NCBI RefSeq assembly: GCF_000020125.1
Contig: NC_010681.1
Location: forward strand, 2,046,001 to 2,110,000
Source of the DNA: Paraburkholderia phytofirmans PsJN
Lineage (GTDB): Bacteria > Pseudomonadota > Gammaproteobacteria > Burkholderiales > Burkholderiaceae
Reading direction: 5' to 3'
DNA: 64,000 nucleotides
Positions within the stretch are counted from its first letter, which is position 1, and every line of letters begins with the position of its first letter. The notes under the pieces are model-generated. The model saw nothing but the letters and a program-made list of their open reading frames with translations, was not told where the DNA came from and did no database searches. The position numbers were made by a program, and so were the translations under genes. This document shows, in pieces, positions 1 through 8,850 of this stretch.

Positions 1-410
1 CGCCGTTTCAGGTAGTCGAGGTCGGGGCTCAATTCGGCGCGCAGCTTCTGTGCTTCCTTCAGTTCGCGGCGCACGCTTTCGATGCGCGCGTCGAGTGCTG
101 CGACCTGCTGCTCGATGGCGTCGTGAATCTGCTGCAGCGATTCGGTCGAGTAGCGATGTCCGCCGTCGACGGATTCCAGCGGACGCTTGAGCATTTCGGT
201 GACGCTGTGCAGCGAGAAACCGAGCGAGCGCAAACGCAGAATGCGGCCGAAGCGCTTCAGATCGTCCTCGTCGTAAAGCCGGTAGCGGCCTTCGCTGCGC
301 GTGGGCGACACGAGGCCGCGTTCCTCGTAGTACTTCAGCGTGCGCGGTGTGACGCCGAGACGTTCGGCCGCGTCGCGCACCGTGAGCAGAGTGGGTGAGT
401 CCTTCGACAT
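1..410 (-). CDS. MerR-family transcriptional regulator, N-terminal part (runs off the left edge)
   Basis: The minus-strand reading from ATG at 410 begins MSKDSPTLLTVRDAAERLG and carries a MerR winged-helix: TPRTLKYYEERGL is the recognition helix and wing, followed by RYRLYDEDDLKRF. A long charged helix from about residue 90 is the usual MerR dimerisation coiled coil. The C-terminus lies outside the window, so the effector-binding part cannot be judged and the ligand is unknown. The upstream DNA has a palindrome and a TACAAT box on the same strand, which suggests autoregulation. MerR proteins bind long-spacer promoters and activate by DNA distortion. No divergent target gene lies between this gene and the end of rho, so any other target is outside the window. 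Confidence 0.9.
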   Translation of the reverse strand, partial: MSKDSPTLLTVRDAAERLGVTPRTLKYYEERGLVSPTRSEGRYRLYDEDDLKRFGRILRLRSLGFSLHSVTEMLKRPLESVDGGHRYSTESLQQIHDAIEQQVAALDARIESVRRELKEAQKLRAELSPDLDYLKR

Positions 411-455
411 AGGTGTGTGACTGACATGACGGACTGGTGGCATTGTACTACAACG

Positions 456-471
456 TGTACGTTCACGTACA
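456..471. promoter_or_regulatory. Palindromic candidate operator upstream of the MerR gene
   Basis: TGTACGTTCACGTACA is a near-perfect 16-bp palindrome (7-bp arms, 2-bp centre). On the minus strand it lies just upstream of a TACAAT box (plus-strand 442-447), so a bound dimer would cover the -35 region of the MerR gene. ACGT half-sites of this type are known for some MerR regulators of acyl-CoA catabolism; assignment to that group is inference. Confidence 0.55.
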
Positions 472-550
472 GGTTGCAGCGATGAGCGATTCTCCGTCGA
501 CACCGGACCCCTGGTCTGTGCGCCGTGCGCGGGTGGCAAATCGAAGGGCG

Positions 551-585
551 AAAAAAAGCCGCTCGTTTGCGACGAGCGGCTTTTC
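551..585 (-). terminator. Rho-independent terminator after rho
   Basis: A stem of GCCGCTCGT paired with ACGAGCGGC is followed, on the minus strand, by seven T residues. It lies about 50 bp beyond the rho stop codon and is oriented to end the rho transcript. Confidence 0.85.
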
Positions 586-633
586 TACGCGGTGCGTATG
601 CTGCGATTGCTGCGGCTATATCAGCCCAATTAC

Positions 634-1902
634 TTAGCTGCCGCCGCCACGACGCATCATGTCGAAGAACTCGGAGTTGCTCTTCGTCTGGCGGATCTTG
701 TCGAGCAGGAATTCCATCGACTCGACTTCGTCCATGTCGTGAATGAACTTGCGCAGCACCCAGATCTTTTGCAGCACTTCGGGCTTGATCAGCAGTTCTT
801 CACGGCGCGTGCCGGACTTGTTCAAGTTGATCGACGGATAGACGCGCTTTTCAGCAAGACGGCGCTCAAGGTGCACTTCCATATTGCCGGTGCCCTTGAA
901 TTCTTCGTAGATCACGTCGTCCATGCGGCTGCCGGTTTCGATCAGCGCCGTGCCGATGATGGTCAGCGAACCGCCTTCCTCAATATTGCGCGCCGCGCCG
1001 AAGAAGCGCTTCGGACGTTGCAGCGCGTTGGCGTCGACACCGCCGGTGAGCACCTTGCCCGAAGCCGGCACGACCGTGTTGTACGCTCGCGCGAGACGCG
1101 TAATGGAGTCCAGCAGAATCACCACGTCGTTCTTCATTTCGACGAGGCGCTTGGCTTTTTCGATCACCATTTCGGCGACCTGCACGTGACGCGCGGCGGG
1201 TTCGTCGAACGTGGAGGCGATCACTTCGCCCGCCACCGAACGCTGCATTTCGGTCACTTCTTCCGGGCGTTCGTCGATCAGCAGCACGAACAGCACGACA
1301 TCAGGATGGTTCTGCTTGATTGCATGCGCGATGTGCTGAAGCATCACGGTCTTGCCGGACTTCGGCGACGCAACCAGCAGGCCGCGCTGGCCTTTGCCGA
1401 TCGGCGCGATCATGTCGATGATGCGGCCCGTGACGTTTTCCTCGCCACGCATTTCACGTTCGAGCAGCAGCACCTTGTTCGGGTGCAGCGGCGTCAGATT
1501 TTCGAACATGATCTTGTGCTTCGAGGCTTCCGGCGGCTGGCCGTTGACCTTGTCCACCTTCACCAGCGCGAAATAACGTTCACCGTCTTTCGGCGTACGC
1601 ACTTCGCCTTCGATCGTGTCGCCCGTATGCAGGTTGAAGCGGCGGATTTGCGACGGGCTGATGTAAATATCATCCGTGCTGGCGAGGTACGAGGTTTCCG
1701 GCGAACGCAGGAAGCCGAAGCCGTCCGGCAGCACTTCGAGCGTGCCGTCGCCGAAGATCGTGTCGCCCGTTTTGGCTCGTTTTTTTAGAATGGCGAACAT
1801 CAATTCCTGCTTGCGCAGGCGGTTCGCACTTTCGATCTCGAGGCCATTGGCCATCTCGATCAATTCGGACACGTGCAGAGTCTTAAGCTCGGATAAATGC
1901 AT
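634..1902 (-). CDS. rho: Transcription termination factor Rho
   Basis: The 422-residue product is full length for Rho, a hexameric RNA-dependent ATPase that releases transcripts from RNA polymerase. It starts [18 protein letters not shown] (Rho N-terminal helix bundle). The cold-shock-like RNA-binding domain follows at about residues 50-125 ([21 protein letters not shown]). The RecA-type ATPase core contains the Walker A segment ASPKSGKT, the Walker B segment [10 protein letters not shown] and the loop [20 protein letters not shown]. It lies downstream of trxA on the same strand, separated by about 230 bp that contain a strong hairpin, so it probably has its own leader. An intrinsic terminator follows the gene. 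No unusual insertion is seen in the RNA-binding domain. Confidence 0.98.
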   Translation of the reverse strand: MHLSELKTLHVSELIEMANGLEIESANRLRKQELMFAILKKRAKTGDTIFGDGTLEVLPDGFGFLRSPETSYLASTDDIYISPSQIRRFNLHTGDTIEGEVRTPKDGERYFALVKVDKVNGQPPEASKHKIMFENLTPLHPNKVLLLEREMRGEENVTGRIIDMIAPIGKGQRGLLVASPKSGKTVMLQHIAHAIKQNHPDVVLFVLLIDERPEEVTEMQRSVAGEVIASTFDEPAARHVQVAEMVIEKAKRLVEMKNDVVILLDSITRLARAYNTVVPASGKVLTGGVDANALQRPKRFFGAARNIEEGGSLTIIGTALIETGSRMDDVIYEEFKGTGNMEVHLERRLAEKRVYPSINLNKSGTRREELLIKPEVLQKIWVLRKFIHDMDEVESMEFLLDKIRQTKSNSEFFDMMRRGGGS

Positions 1903-2054
1903 ACGGAGAACCCGCAGGAGAAGGTGCGACGAAATGGAATCTGGGAGGAGAGTGAGCGGAACCGCTCAAGGACTTACACGTCTTTTCGACGTTTTGCGGA
2001 TTCTAGCATAGCACACGCCAGTTTCCGCCGGTGCGACGGCATGGCATCTTTCTT

Positions 2055-2088
2055 GTTGAGCGTGTTGCCGGCTGACAACACGCTCAAC
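2055..2088 (-). terminator. Long perfect hairpin between trxA and rho, without a T-tract
   Basis: GTTGAGCGTGTTG at 2055-2067 pairs perfectly with CAACACGCTCAAC at 2076-2088 across an 8-nt loop. On the minus strand it begins about 50 bp after the trxA stop. Neither flank has a run of T residues, so it may be a 3'-end stabiliser, a Rho-dependent end, or part of the rho leader rather than a classical intrinsic terminator. Confidence 0.5.
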
Positions 2089-2136
2089 ACTGCGCCCGCG
2101 GGCCTCAGAAGCCTCGCAGTGCGCCGTTATGACGCT

Positions 2137-2463
2137 TTACAGGTTACCGTCGAGGAACGCGGTGAGTTGCGATTTCGACAGTGCGCCGACTTTCTGCGCG
2201 GCGACAGCGCCGTTCTTGAACAGGATCAGCGTCGGGATACCGCGCACGCCGAACTTGACCGGCGTCGATTGATGCTCGTCGACGTTGATCTTGGCGATTT
2301 GCAGGCGATCGGCGTAATCCTTCGCGACTTCGTCGAGGATCGGCGCGATCATCTTGCACGGACCGCACCATTCGGCCCAGAAATCGAGCAGCACGGGTTT
2401 ATCGGATTTCACGACGTCCTGTTCGAACGATGCGTCGCTAATATGCTTGATTTGTTCGCTCAT
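2137..2463 (-). CDS. trxA: Thioredoxin 1
   Basis: This 108-residue protein is a typical cytoplasmic thioredoxin, reducing disulfides in proteins such as ribonucleotide reductase. The redox site WCGPC lies at about residue 32 in the segment [12 protein letters not shown]. The cis-proline segment [12 protein letters not shown] and the C-terminal helix ending TAFLDGNL are present. The ATG at 2463 ([10 protein letters not shown]) is chosen over an upstream in-frame start because it gives the family length and has a GAGGT-like ribosome site about 11 nt upstream. trxA followed by rho is a common proteobacterial order, and both genes are on the minus strand here. Confidence 0.97.
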   Translation of the reverse strand: MSEQIKHISDASFEQDVVKSDKPVLLDFWAEWCGPCKMIAPILDEVAKDYADRLQIAKINVDEHQSTPVKFGVRGIPTLILFKNGAVAAQKVGALSKSQLTAFLDGNL

Positions 2464-2892
2464 TGTATGAATACCTCTATCGGTTCGAGGCCCGCCTGAA
2501 TTGCTCGCCACGATACGTCAAAACCTAAGGAAACTTCCGTTCGCTTTGCCGCAACCGAAGCTTTGCCGACACACGCCGGAAAAGGTAAAAACCCATTTCG
2601 GAATATGCGGAAGGCTCGCGTTTGCGGGTCATCCGTACGGCAGTTTAGCTTAATTCGCTATGCGTTGCCGGGGGCGATAGCACTCATCAGGGCAGTAGGG
2701 CCAATGGCTGCCGATGAAGTCCCACCGTGGCTCTTCAAACCATGACGCAACGTATCTGGTGGCTTGCCGGCCAAACTCAAGTGGCTGCAATGCGACTCGC
2801 CGCGAGTTCGTCTATATGACGCGGAAGTAGTGATTCAGCGCGTCGTTGGCGCTTTGCTCGTATTAACAGTCGCACGACGGCTCAAGCGGTGA
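2464..2892. other. Intergenic region between the divergent trxA and ffs genes
   Basis: About 430 bp without a convincing gene. It must contain the trxA promoter (minus strand) and the upstream part of the ffs promoter. Open frames here are short, lack ribosome sites and resemble nothing known. No tRNA cloverleaf or riboswitch was recognised. Confidence 0.5.
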
Positions 2893-2898
2893 TAGAAT
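2893..2898 (+). promoter_or_regulatory. -10 box of the ffs promoter
   Basis: TAGAAT ends 5 nt before the predicted 5' end of the 4.5S RNA, the spacing expected for a sigma-70 start. A good -35 match is not evident at 17 bp. Confidence 0.55.
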
Positions 2899-2903
2899 GT
2901 TTC

Positions 2904-3002
2904 GTGACGGGCCTCCTCGCATGGAGGGATGGTCAACCTGGTCAGGTCGGGAACGAAGCAGCCACAGCCGTTTTCCACCAGTGCCGAGGGTCGGGCTCGT
3001 CA
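2904..3002 (+). ncRNA. ffs: 4.5S RNA of the signal recognition particle (small bacterial type)
   Basis: The core CAGGTCGGGAACGAAGCAGCC is almost identical in layout to the E. coli 4.5S apical domain that binds Ffh (GGTCAGGTC, GGAA tetraloop region, AGCAGCC). The flanks GTGACGGGC at the 5' end and GGGCTCGTCAC at the 3' end pair to close a long rod. The size of about 99 nt fits the Alu-less small SRP RNA of Gram-negative bacteria. The RNA pairs with Ffh to target membrane proteins co-translationally. A T5 stretch at 3009-3013 follows the closing stem and may terminate transcription. Location directly before dnaX is common. The exact ends are estimated from the pairing. Confidence 0.93.
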
Positions 3003-3232
3003 CCTTCCTTTTTCTGATTGTTCTGTCGGTTCTTGTTGGTCTCCGCGGGTTCTTCCGCAAACGCATTCCATCTCCTGTTTTACCCTTAGCGCAGCGGCAT
3101 GCAGCCATCTCTACTGATGTTTCTCGCGCGCTTCATCTATTTTTTTCTATCGGTCCGTTAGTCACTTCCAATGAAGTGGCAGCGTGCGTTCGTGCGCCGT
3201 CGCGAATCGGTTTTGCGCAGCATCGTTACTGA

Positions 3233-3238
3233 TACAAT
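3233..3238 (+). promoter_or_regulatory. TACAAT -10 box placed for a leaderless dnaX transcript
   Basis: TACAAT ends exactly 6 nt before the dnaX ATG at 3245, so the expected start point coincides with the A of the start codon. No Shine-Dalgarno sequence precedes the ATG. The -35 region is poor (TTTTGC). Confidence 0.5.
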
Positions 3239-3244
3239 TTCCGG

Positions 3245-5926
3245 ATGACCTATCAAGTTCTCGCACGCAAATGGCGGCCGAAGGATTTCGCTTCGCTCGT
3301 CGGACAGGAGCACGTGGTGCGCGCGCTCACGCACGCGCTCGACGGCGGCCGTCTGCACCATGCCTATCTGTTTACCGGCACACGCGGCGTTGGCAAAACC
3401 ACGCTGTCGCGCATCTTCGCCAAGGCGCTGAATTGCGAAACCGGCGTGACTTCCACGCCATGCGGCGTGTGCCGCGCGTGCCGCGAGATCGACGAAGGGC
3501 GCTTCGTCGATTATGTCGAGATGGACGCGGCGAGTAATCGCGGCGTCGACGAAATGGCGGCGCTGCTGGAGCGTGCCGTCTACGCGCCGGTGGATGCGCG
3601 CTTCAAGGTCTACATGATCGACGAAGTGCACATGCTGACCAACCACGCCTTCAACGCCATGTTGAAGACGCTGGAAGAACCGCCTGCGCACGTCAAATTC
3701 ATTCTCGCCACGACGGATCCGCAAAAGATTCCGGTCACGGTGCTCTCGCGCTGTCTGCAGTTCAATCTGAAGCAGATGCCGGCTGGCCACATCGTCTCGC
3801 ATCTCGAACATATTCTCGGCGAAGAGAAGGTGCCGTACGACGCCCAGGCGCTGCGTCTGCTCGCGCGCGCGGCCGACGGCTCGATGCGCGACGCGCTTTC
3901 GCTGACCGATCAGGCGATCGCCTATTCGGCTAATCAGGTCAATGAAGAAGCCGTGCGTGGCATGCTCGGCGCGCTCGACCAGAGCTACCTGATTCGTCTG
4001 CTCGACGCGCTCGCGGACGGCGACGGCGCCGCAGTGCTGTCGGTCGCCGACGAGATGGCGTTGCGCAGTCTGTCGTTTTCGACGGCGCTGCAGGATCTGG
4101 CGAGTTTGCTGCACCGGATCGCGTGGGCGCAGTTCGCGCCGTCGTCGGTACTGGACGAGTGGCCCGAGGCGGCCGACCTGCGTCGCTTCGCCGAAGCGCT
4201 GAGCGCCGAACAGGTGCAATTGTTCTATCAGATCGCGACGATCGGTCGAAGCGAACTGGGTCTCGCGCCGGACGAATACGCGGGCTTCACCATGACGCTC
4301 TTGCGCATGCTGGCGTTCGAACCGGCGCCCACGGGCGGCGGCGGTGGCGCCGCGGGTTCGGCGCGTGCGCCTGGCCAGGCGGGGGCGAACGGAGCCAAAC
4401 GTGCTGGCGCGCCGGCCGTGGCCGCGCGACAAGGCGCTTCGGGTTTGCCTGCGACGGCAGCCGCGACGCCTGCATCGGCGAGTTCGCGTGACGCGAGCGT
4501 GAACGCTACCGCGCCGGTGCGTGAGACGCGGCCTGGCGATGCCGCGGCGGTGGACGAGGGCGCTGCGGTTGGCGCATCGGTTCAGGCTGCGCAGCGAGCC
4601 AATGGCGCAATTGAAGTGCCGGCTGCAGTTGACAGTATTCAGGCCACGCTGCCGGATTCTGTTCAAGGCGTAACGACAGAGCAATCGCCCGGTGCAGAGC
4701 CGGCGCTGGTTGCTCACGAGGTAAATCCAGCGCCGTTGTCCGCAGTGGGCGATGCCGCCGCGGCATCCGCGTCGCCCGCAACTCCTACCGCCGCCTTGGC
4801 GCCGTGGGATGACGCGCCCACCGACTCGGCCGCTAACGAAGCTTCCGTAGCCGCTGTCCCCAACGGTTCTGAGACGAACGACGTCGCCGCACCTCTCGAC
4901 GACTCAGCACCCGCGTCTTCGTTGAGCGCACCCGCAGCGGCTGCGCTCGCACGCACCGAGCAGGCCGCAGCAGCGTCGCAAGAGTCGCAGGAGCCGCCGC
5001 CCGCTGCCGACAGCGCACCGCGTCGCGCGGGTGGCGCAAGCGCCGCGCTCGACGTCTTGCGCAGCGCCGGTTTGAAAGTATCGTCGGACCGTGGCCGCGC
5101 GACTGCGGCAGCGACCGCGAAGCCCGCCGCGCCCGCTACGCCAAAACCGGCCGTGCCGCGCGTCGTCGTTCCCGTGCCGACACCGGGCGCACCGCGCCGC
5201 GCGCCGCAGCAGGATGCCGCGCCGGCAGCATCGGCAGCACCCGCCGCTCGCACGTCCGCATCTTCAGCGCCCGCACAGCGCAACGGCGCCGAGCAGAACG
5301 GCGCGTCGGCGCCGCCGTGGGACGACATGCCGCCCGACGAATACATGCCGCTCACCGCCGCGGACGAAGGCTATTACGGCCTGCCGGACGACGGCTACAT
5401 GCCCGTGTTCGACAGCGGCCCGGACGACGTCCGCGTGAATTCCGCCGCCGCCCCCGCGCCGGCGCCGGTGGTCGATCAACGTCCACTGCCGGCCGCCGTG
5501 CCGCTCGATCCGCTGGGCTTCAAGGGCGACTGGCCGGCGCTCGCCGTCGACTTGCCGCTCAAGGGCATTTCGTATCAGCTCGCGTTCAACAGCGAACTCA
5601 TGGCGCTCGAAGGCAACACGCTCAAATTGAACGTGCCGGTGCCGCAGTACGCGGAAGCGTCGCAAGTCGCTAAACTGAAAGCCGCGCTCGCCGACAGGCT
5701 CGGCCAGACTGTCGACGTGCTCGTCGAAGTCGGTCCGGCGCGTCGTACGGCCGCCGCGCACGACGCCGCCTTGCGCGCGAAGCGCCAGCAGGAAGCGGAG
5801 CGCGAGATCGGCGCTGATCCGTTCGTGCAGTCGCTGATCCGCGAGTTCGGCGCGAGCATCGTACCGGGCTCCATTCGCCCGATTACTCCGGACGCCGGTT
5901 CGAACGGCGCGCCGTCGGTCCACTGA
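3245..5926 (+). CDS. dnaX: DNA polymerase III subunits gamma and tau
   Basis: The 893-residue product is the clamp-loader ATPase that organises the replicative polymerase. The N-terminal AAA+ module is clear: Walker A GTRGVGKT at residues 45-52, zinc-binding cysteines at 64, 73, 76 and 79, the Walker B/DEVH box at 126-129, and the SRC arginine-finger motif in VLSRCLQF. Clamp-loader domains II and III end near residue 370. A very long Ala/Pro/Ser-rich linker of about 350 residues follows. The tau C-terminal domain, which contacts the polymerase and helicase, begins near residue 755 (LDPLGFKGDWPALAV). The protein is longer than E. coli tau (643 residues), mainly because of the linker. No A-rich slippery heptamer like the E. 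coli gamma frameshift site was seen, so a separate gamma form is uncertain. ybaB and recR follow. Confidence 0.97.
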   Translation: MTYQVLARKWRPKDFASLVGQEHVVRALTHALDGGRLHHAYLFTGTRGVGKTTLSRIFAKALNCETGVTSTPCGVCRACREIDEGRFVDYVEMDAASNRGVDEMAALLERAVYAPVDARFKVYMIDEVHMLTNHAFNAMLKTLEEPPAHVKFILATTDPQKIPVTVLSRCLQFNLKQMPAGHIVSHLEHILGEEKVPYDAQALRLLARAADGSMRDALSLTDQAIAYSANQVNEEAVRGMLGALDQSYLIRLLDALADGDGAAVLSVADEMALRSLSFSTALQDLASLLHRIAWAQFAPSSVLDEWPEAADLRRFAEALSAEQVQLFYQIATIGRSELGLAPDEYAGFTMTLLRMLAFEPAPTGGGGGAAGSARAPGQAGANGAKRAGAPAVAARQGASGLPATAAATPASASSRDASVNATAPVRETRPGDAAAVDEGAAVGASVQAAQRANGAIEVPAAVDSIQATLPDSVQGVTTEQSPGAEPALVAHEVNPAPLSAVGDAAAASASPATPTAALAPWDDAPTDSAANEASVAAVPNGSETNDVAAPLDDSAPASSLSAPAAAALARTEQAAAASQESQEPPPAADSAPRRAGGASAALDVLRSAGLKVSSDRGRATAAATAKPAAPATPKPAVPRVVVPVPTPGAPRRAPQQDAAPAASAAPAARTSASSAPAQRNGAEQNGASAPPWDDMPPDEYMPLTAADEGYYGLPDDGYMPVFDSGPDDVRVNSAAAPAPAPVVDQRPLPAAVPLDPLGFKGDWPALAVDLPLKGISYQLAFNSELMALEGNTLKLNVPVPQYAEASQVAKLKAALADRLGQTVDVLVEVGPARRTAAAHDAALRAKRQQEAEREIGADPFVQSLIREFGASIVPGSIRPITPDAGSNGAPSVH

Positions 5927-5993
5927 TTCGCCGCGCGACACACCATAGCGCGCCCGATTTCCGAATTTCACGCTATCAAGAAGGAGCATGTCC

Positions 5994-6320
5994 ATGATGA
6001 AAGGCCAACTCGCCGGGCTGATGAAGCAAGCGCAGCAGATGCAGGAAAACATGAAGAAGATGCAGGAGCAACTCGCGCTGATCGAAGTCGAGGGGCAGTC
6101 GGGCGCTGGTCTCGTGAAGGTGACGATGACCTGCAAGAACGACGTGCGCCGCGTATCGATCGACCCGAGCCTGCTCGCCGACGACAAGGACATGCTGGAA
6201 GACCTGGTCGCCGCCGCGTTCAACGACGCCGTGCGCAAGGCCGAAGCCACCGCTCAGGAAAAGATGGGCGGCATGACTTCGGGTCTGCCGCTGCCGCCGG
6301 GCTTCAAACTGCCGTTCTGA
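5994..6320 (+). CDS. ybaB: YbaB/EbfC-family nucleoid-associated protein
   Basis: A 108-residue protein starting [17 protein letters not shown], with the Met/Gln-rich N-terminal helix and the [20 protein letters not shown] core typical of the family. YbaB/EbfC dimers bind DNA and are linked to nucleoid structure and repair through their location beside recR. AAGGAG at 5981-5986 is 7 nt from the ATG at 5994 but only 1 nt from the upstream in-frame ATG at 5988, so 5994 is preferred. The gene lies between dnaX (67 bp upstream) and recR, the order seen in many proteobacteria. Confidence 0.96.
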   Translation: MMKGQLAGLMKQAQQMQENMKKMQEQLALIEVEGQSGAGLVKVTMTCKNDVRRVSIDPSLLADDKDMLEDLVAAAFNDAVRKAEATAQEKMGGMTSGLPLPPGFKLPF

Positions 6321-6593
6321 ACGACACCGTTGCAAGGCGGCGGGTCAGGCGCCGCGGCGGTGTTCGCCGCGGAGTGAACGGCACGCGCGAGTTGCGCATG
6401 CTGCAGTTGCCACAGGTGCTGCATTCGCCGCGCGCGTGTTCCGGCTTGTCCCAACTGGCCGTCGTTCGGCCGAGGCGTGCATCGTGCGTCCTTGTGCCGT
6501 TGCGCCGGCCGTCGCCGGGATGATGGAAACCGATCGAATCAACCGCATCGCCACCCGAATAGCCGGGCACTACCCACTTCGACGCCGATCCGC

Positions 6594-7190
6594 ATGAAAC
6601 AACCTTCCGCCTTGTCGGCGCTCGTCGAAGCGCTGCGCGCGCTGCCCGGCGTCGGGCCGAAGTCCGCGCAACGCATGGCGTACCACCTGATGCAGCACGA
6701 TCGCGACGGCGCCGAAAAACTCGGCCGCTCGTTGCTGTTCGCGACTGAGCATCTGCAGCACTGCGAGAAGTGCAACACCTTCACCGAAGCGCAGATCTGC
6801 GAGGTCTGCCTCGATGAGGAGCGCGATCCCACTTTGCTGTGCGTCGTCGAAACGCCTGCCGACCAGATCATGCTCGAGCAGACCATGACCTATCGCGGCC
6901 TTTACTTCGTGCTGATGGGGCGTCTGAGTCCCCTCGACGGCATCGGTCCGAAGGAGATTCATTTCGACCGGCTGGTCCGGCGCGCTTCGGATGGCGTGAT
7001 CAAGGAAGTCGTGCTCGCCACCAATTTCACCAACGAAGGCGAGGCGACCGCACATTACCTCGGGCAGACGCTCAAGGCGCGCGGCCTCGCCGTCACGCGC
7101 CTTGCGCGCGGCGTGCCGGTGGGCGGCGAACTCGAATACGTGGACGCCGGCACGATCGCCCGCGCCATGCTCGACCGTCGCTCGATGTAG
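6594..7190 (+). CDS. recR: Recombination mediator protein RecR
   Basis: A 198-residue protein of normal length. It has the helix-hairpin-helix [19 protein letters not shown] near the N-terminus, a four-cysteine zinc motif ([16 protein letters not shown]), and a TOPRIM domain with [12 protein letters not shown] and [11 protein letters not shown]. The end [22 protein letters not shown] is diagnostic for RecR. With RecO, RecR helps load RecA at gapped DNA. The ATG at 6594 gives the family N-terminus [14 protein letters not shown]; longer upstream readings are not supported. The 273 bp between ybaB and recR hold no recognisable gene. Confidence 0.97.
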   Translation: MKQPSALSALVEALRALPGVGPKSAQRMAYHLMQHDRDGAEKLGRSLLFATEHLQHCEKCNTFTEAQICEVCLDEERDPTLLCVVETPADQIMLEQTMTYRGLYFVLMGRLSPLDGIGPKEIHFDRLVRRASDGVIKEVVLATNFTNEGEATAHYLGQTLKARGLAVTRLARGVPVGGELEYVDAGTIARAMLDRRSM

Positions 7191-7317
7191 CGCAAGGGAA
7201 CGACTACGGCGCTGTGAGATACGCTTCGGAATCGGAGCTGCAAACAACTTGTATGAGACAAGGGCGCGCTGTGGGGACGGAGAGGGCGGTAAGCACCAGC
7301 TCCGGATCGACTTAAGG

Positions 7318-7415
7318 GCTTTGCATGGGACCGGAGTAAGGCGCTCAAGCGCTAACTCGGGTCGACCGCTTTGCATGGGACCGGAGTAAGCGCTAAAGCG
7401 CTAACTCCGGTCGAC
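7318..7415. repeat. Two tandem copies of a 48-49 bp hairpin-forming repeat
   Basis: Copy 1 (7318-7366) and copy 2 (7368-7415) both run GCTTTGCATGGGACCGGAGT ... GTCGAC with few differences. Inside copy 2, ACCGGAGTAAGCGCT at 7380-7394 pairs with AGCGCTAACTCCGGT at 7397-7411 with one mismatch, giving a 15-bp stem. Copy 1 forms a similar but less perfect stem. The pair ends 11 bp before the CoA-transferase ATG, with the ribosome site AAAGGAG (7416-7422) immediately after it. It could be a REP-like element, a leader structure or an attenuator; no T-run is present. Confidence 0.75.
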
Positions 7416-7426
7416 AAAGGAGACAC

Positions 7427-8668
7427 ATGAGCGCCATCCCAGAATCAGGCGCGAGCGCCGCGCCGCAAGATAAAACCGGCCCGCTCGCCGGCGTCAAGGT
7501 GCTGGAACTCGGCACGCTGATCGCCGGCCCGTTCGCCGCGCGTTTTCTCGGCGAGTTCGGCGCCGACGTCATCAAGATCGAAGATCCCAAGGGCGGCGAC
7601 CCGCTGCGCAAATGGCGCAAGCTCTATCCCGAAGTCGGCGGCACGTCGCTCTGGTGGGCCGTGCAGGCGCGCAACAAGAAATCCGTCACGATCAATCTGA
7701 AGGCCGAAGAGGGCAAGGAGATCGTGCGGCGCCTCGCGAAAGAAGCGGATATCGTCGTCGAAAATTTCCGGCCGGGTTTGCTGGAAAAACTCGGGCTCGG
7801 TTACGACGTGCTGTCGGCGGAAAACCCCGGCCTCGTCATGGTGCGGCTGTCCGGCTACGGTCAGACCGGTCCGTATCGCGACCGGCCCGGTTTCGGCGCG
7901 ATTGCCGAATCGATGGGCGGCTTGCGTCATATCACCGGCTACCCGGATTTGCCGCCGCCGCGCATCGGCATTTCAATCGGCGATTCGATCGCCGCGCTGC
8001 ACGGCGTGATCGGCGCACTGATGGCGCTGCATCACAAGCAGGTGAACGGCGGCAAAGGGCAGGTCGTCGACGTCGCGCTGTACGAGGCCGTCTTCAACAT
8101 GATGGAAAGCGTGGTGCCCGAATACGGCGTGTATGGCATGGTGCGCGAGCGCACCGGCGCGTCGCTGCCGGGCATCGTGCCGTCTAATACTTATCCGTGC
8201 CGCGACGGCAGCATCGTGATCGGCGGCAATAGCGATCCGATCTTCAAGCGCCTGATGATCGCGATCGAGCGCGAGGATCTCGCGAACGATCCGGCGCTCG
8301 CGCACAACGACGGCCGTGTGCCGCGTACCCAGGAAATCGACGGCGCGATCGCTGGCTGGCTCGCCACGCGCACCATCGACGAAGCGCTCGCCGTGCTGAA
8401 CGCCGCCGACGTGCCGGTGGGCCGTATCTACAGTGTGGCGGACATGTTCACCGATCCGCAGTTCATGGCGCGCCAGATGATCCAGCGTTTCAAGTGGCAG
8501 GACGGCCGCGAAATCACGCTGCCGTCGGTCACGCCAAAGCTCTCGGCCACGCCGGGCGAGACACGCTGGCTCGGCCCGGAACTGGGTGAACATACCGATG
8601 AAGTCCTGCAATCGCTAGGTTATGATGCAGACCACATTGCAAGGTTGCACGCGCAACAGATCGTTTGA
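7427..8668 (+). CDS. Class III (CaiB/BaiF-family) CoA-transferase
   Basis: A 413-residue enzyme that should move CoA between carboxylic acids through an aspartyl thioester. The family start GVKVLELGTLIAGPFAARFLGEFGADVIKIE follows an 18-residue leader. VENFRPG, the Gly-rich GFGAIAESMGG and the conserved VDVALYEAV, with the likely catalytic Asp near residue 215, are all present. The C-terminal lobe has VGRIYSVADMF. Substrates cannot be read from sequence. The start at 7427 has AAAGGAG 4 nt upstream and lies directly after the duplicated hairpin repeat. An ABC importer of the nitrate/sulfonate type follows on the same strand after 182 bp, so the enzyme may activate the imported compound; this link is inference. 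Confidence 0.9.
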   Translation: MSAIPESGASAAPQDKTGPLAGVKVLELGTLIAGPFAARFLGEFGADVIKIEDPKGGDPLRKWRKLYPEVGGTSLWWAVQARNKKSVTINLKAEEGKEIVRRLAKEADIVVENFRPGLLEKLGLGYDVLSAENPGLVMVRLSGYGQTGPYRDRPGFGAIAESMGGLRHITGYPDLPPPRIGISIGDSIAALHGVIGALMALHHKQVNGGKGQVVDVALYEAVFNMMESVVPEYGVYGMVRERTGASLPGIVPSNTYPCRDGSIVIGGNSDPIFKRLMIAIEREDLANDPALAHNDGRVPRTQEIDGAIAGWLATRTIDEALAVLNAADVPVGRIYSVADMFTDPQFMARQMIQRFKWQDGREITLPSVTPKLSATPGETRWLGPELGEHTDEVLQSLGYDADHIARLHAQQIV

Positions 8669-8850
8669 GTAAGCGCGCCGCGCGGCATGCCTGCCGCGCG
8701 TGATTCACGGTTGCCGCGTATGCGACGTCGCGCAAGCCGTGGCTCGAAAGCGGATGCAAACGCGGCGCTCACGCGTGCAGCGGCAGCAAAAAAAGCCGGC
8801 AAAAAAACCGGACAGAAAATCGGACCATAAAAGTTTGGAGACTCGAGACC

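Noticed and set aside
592..1788. 398-residue plus-strand frame opposite rho
   Set aside because: Antisense shadow of a highly conserved gene, His/Arg-rich with no family resemblance.
2897..3232. Protein-coding frames across the 4.5S RNA region
   Set aside because: The SRP RNA core is unmistakable and the frames have no ribosome site or familiar sequence.
7427..8668. Loss of the catalytic aspartate in the CoA-transferase (Glu in LYEAV)
   Set aside because: Related enzymes such as CaiB also have Glu there; the conserved aspartate is the one in VDVAL, which is present.
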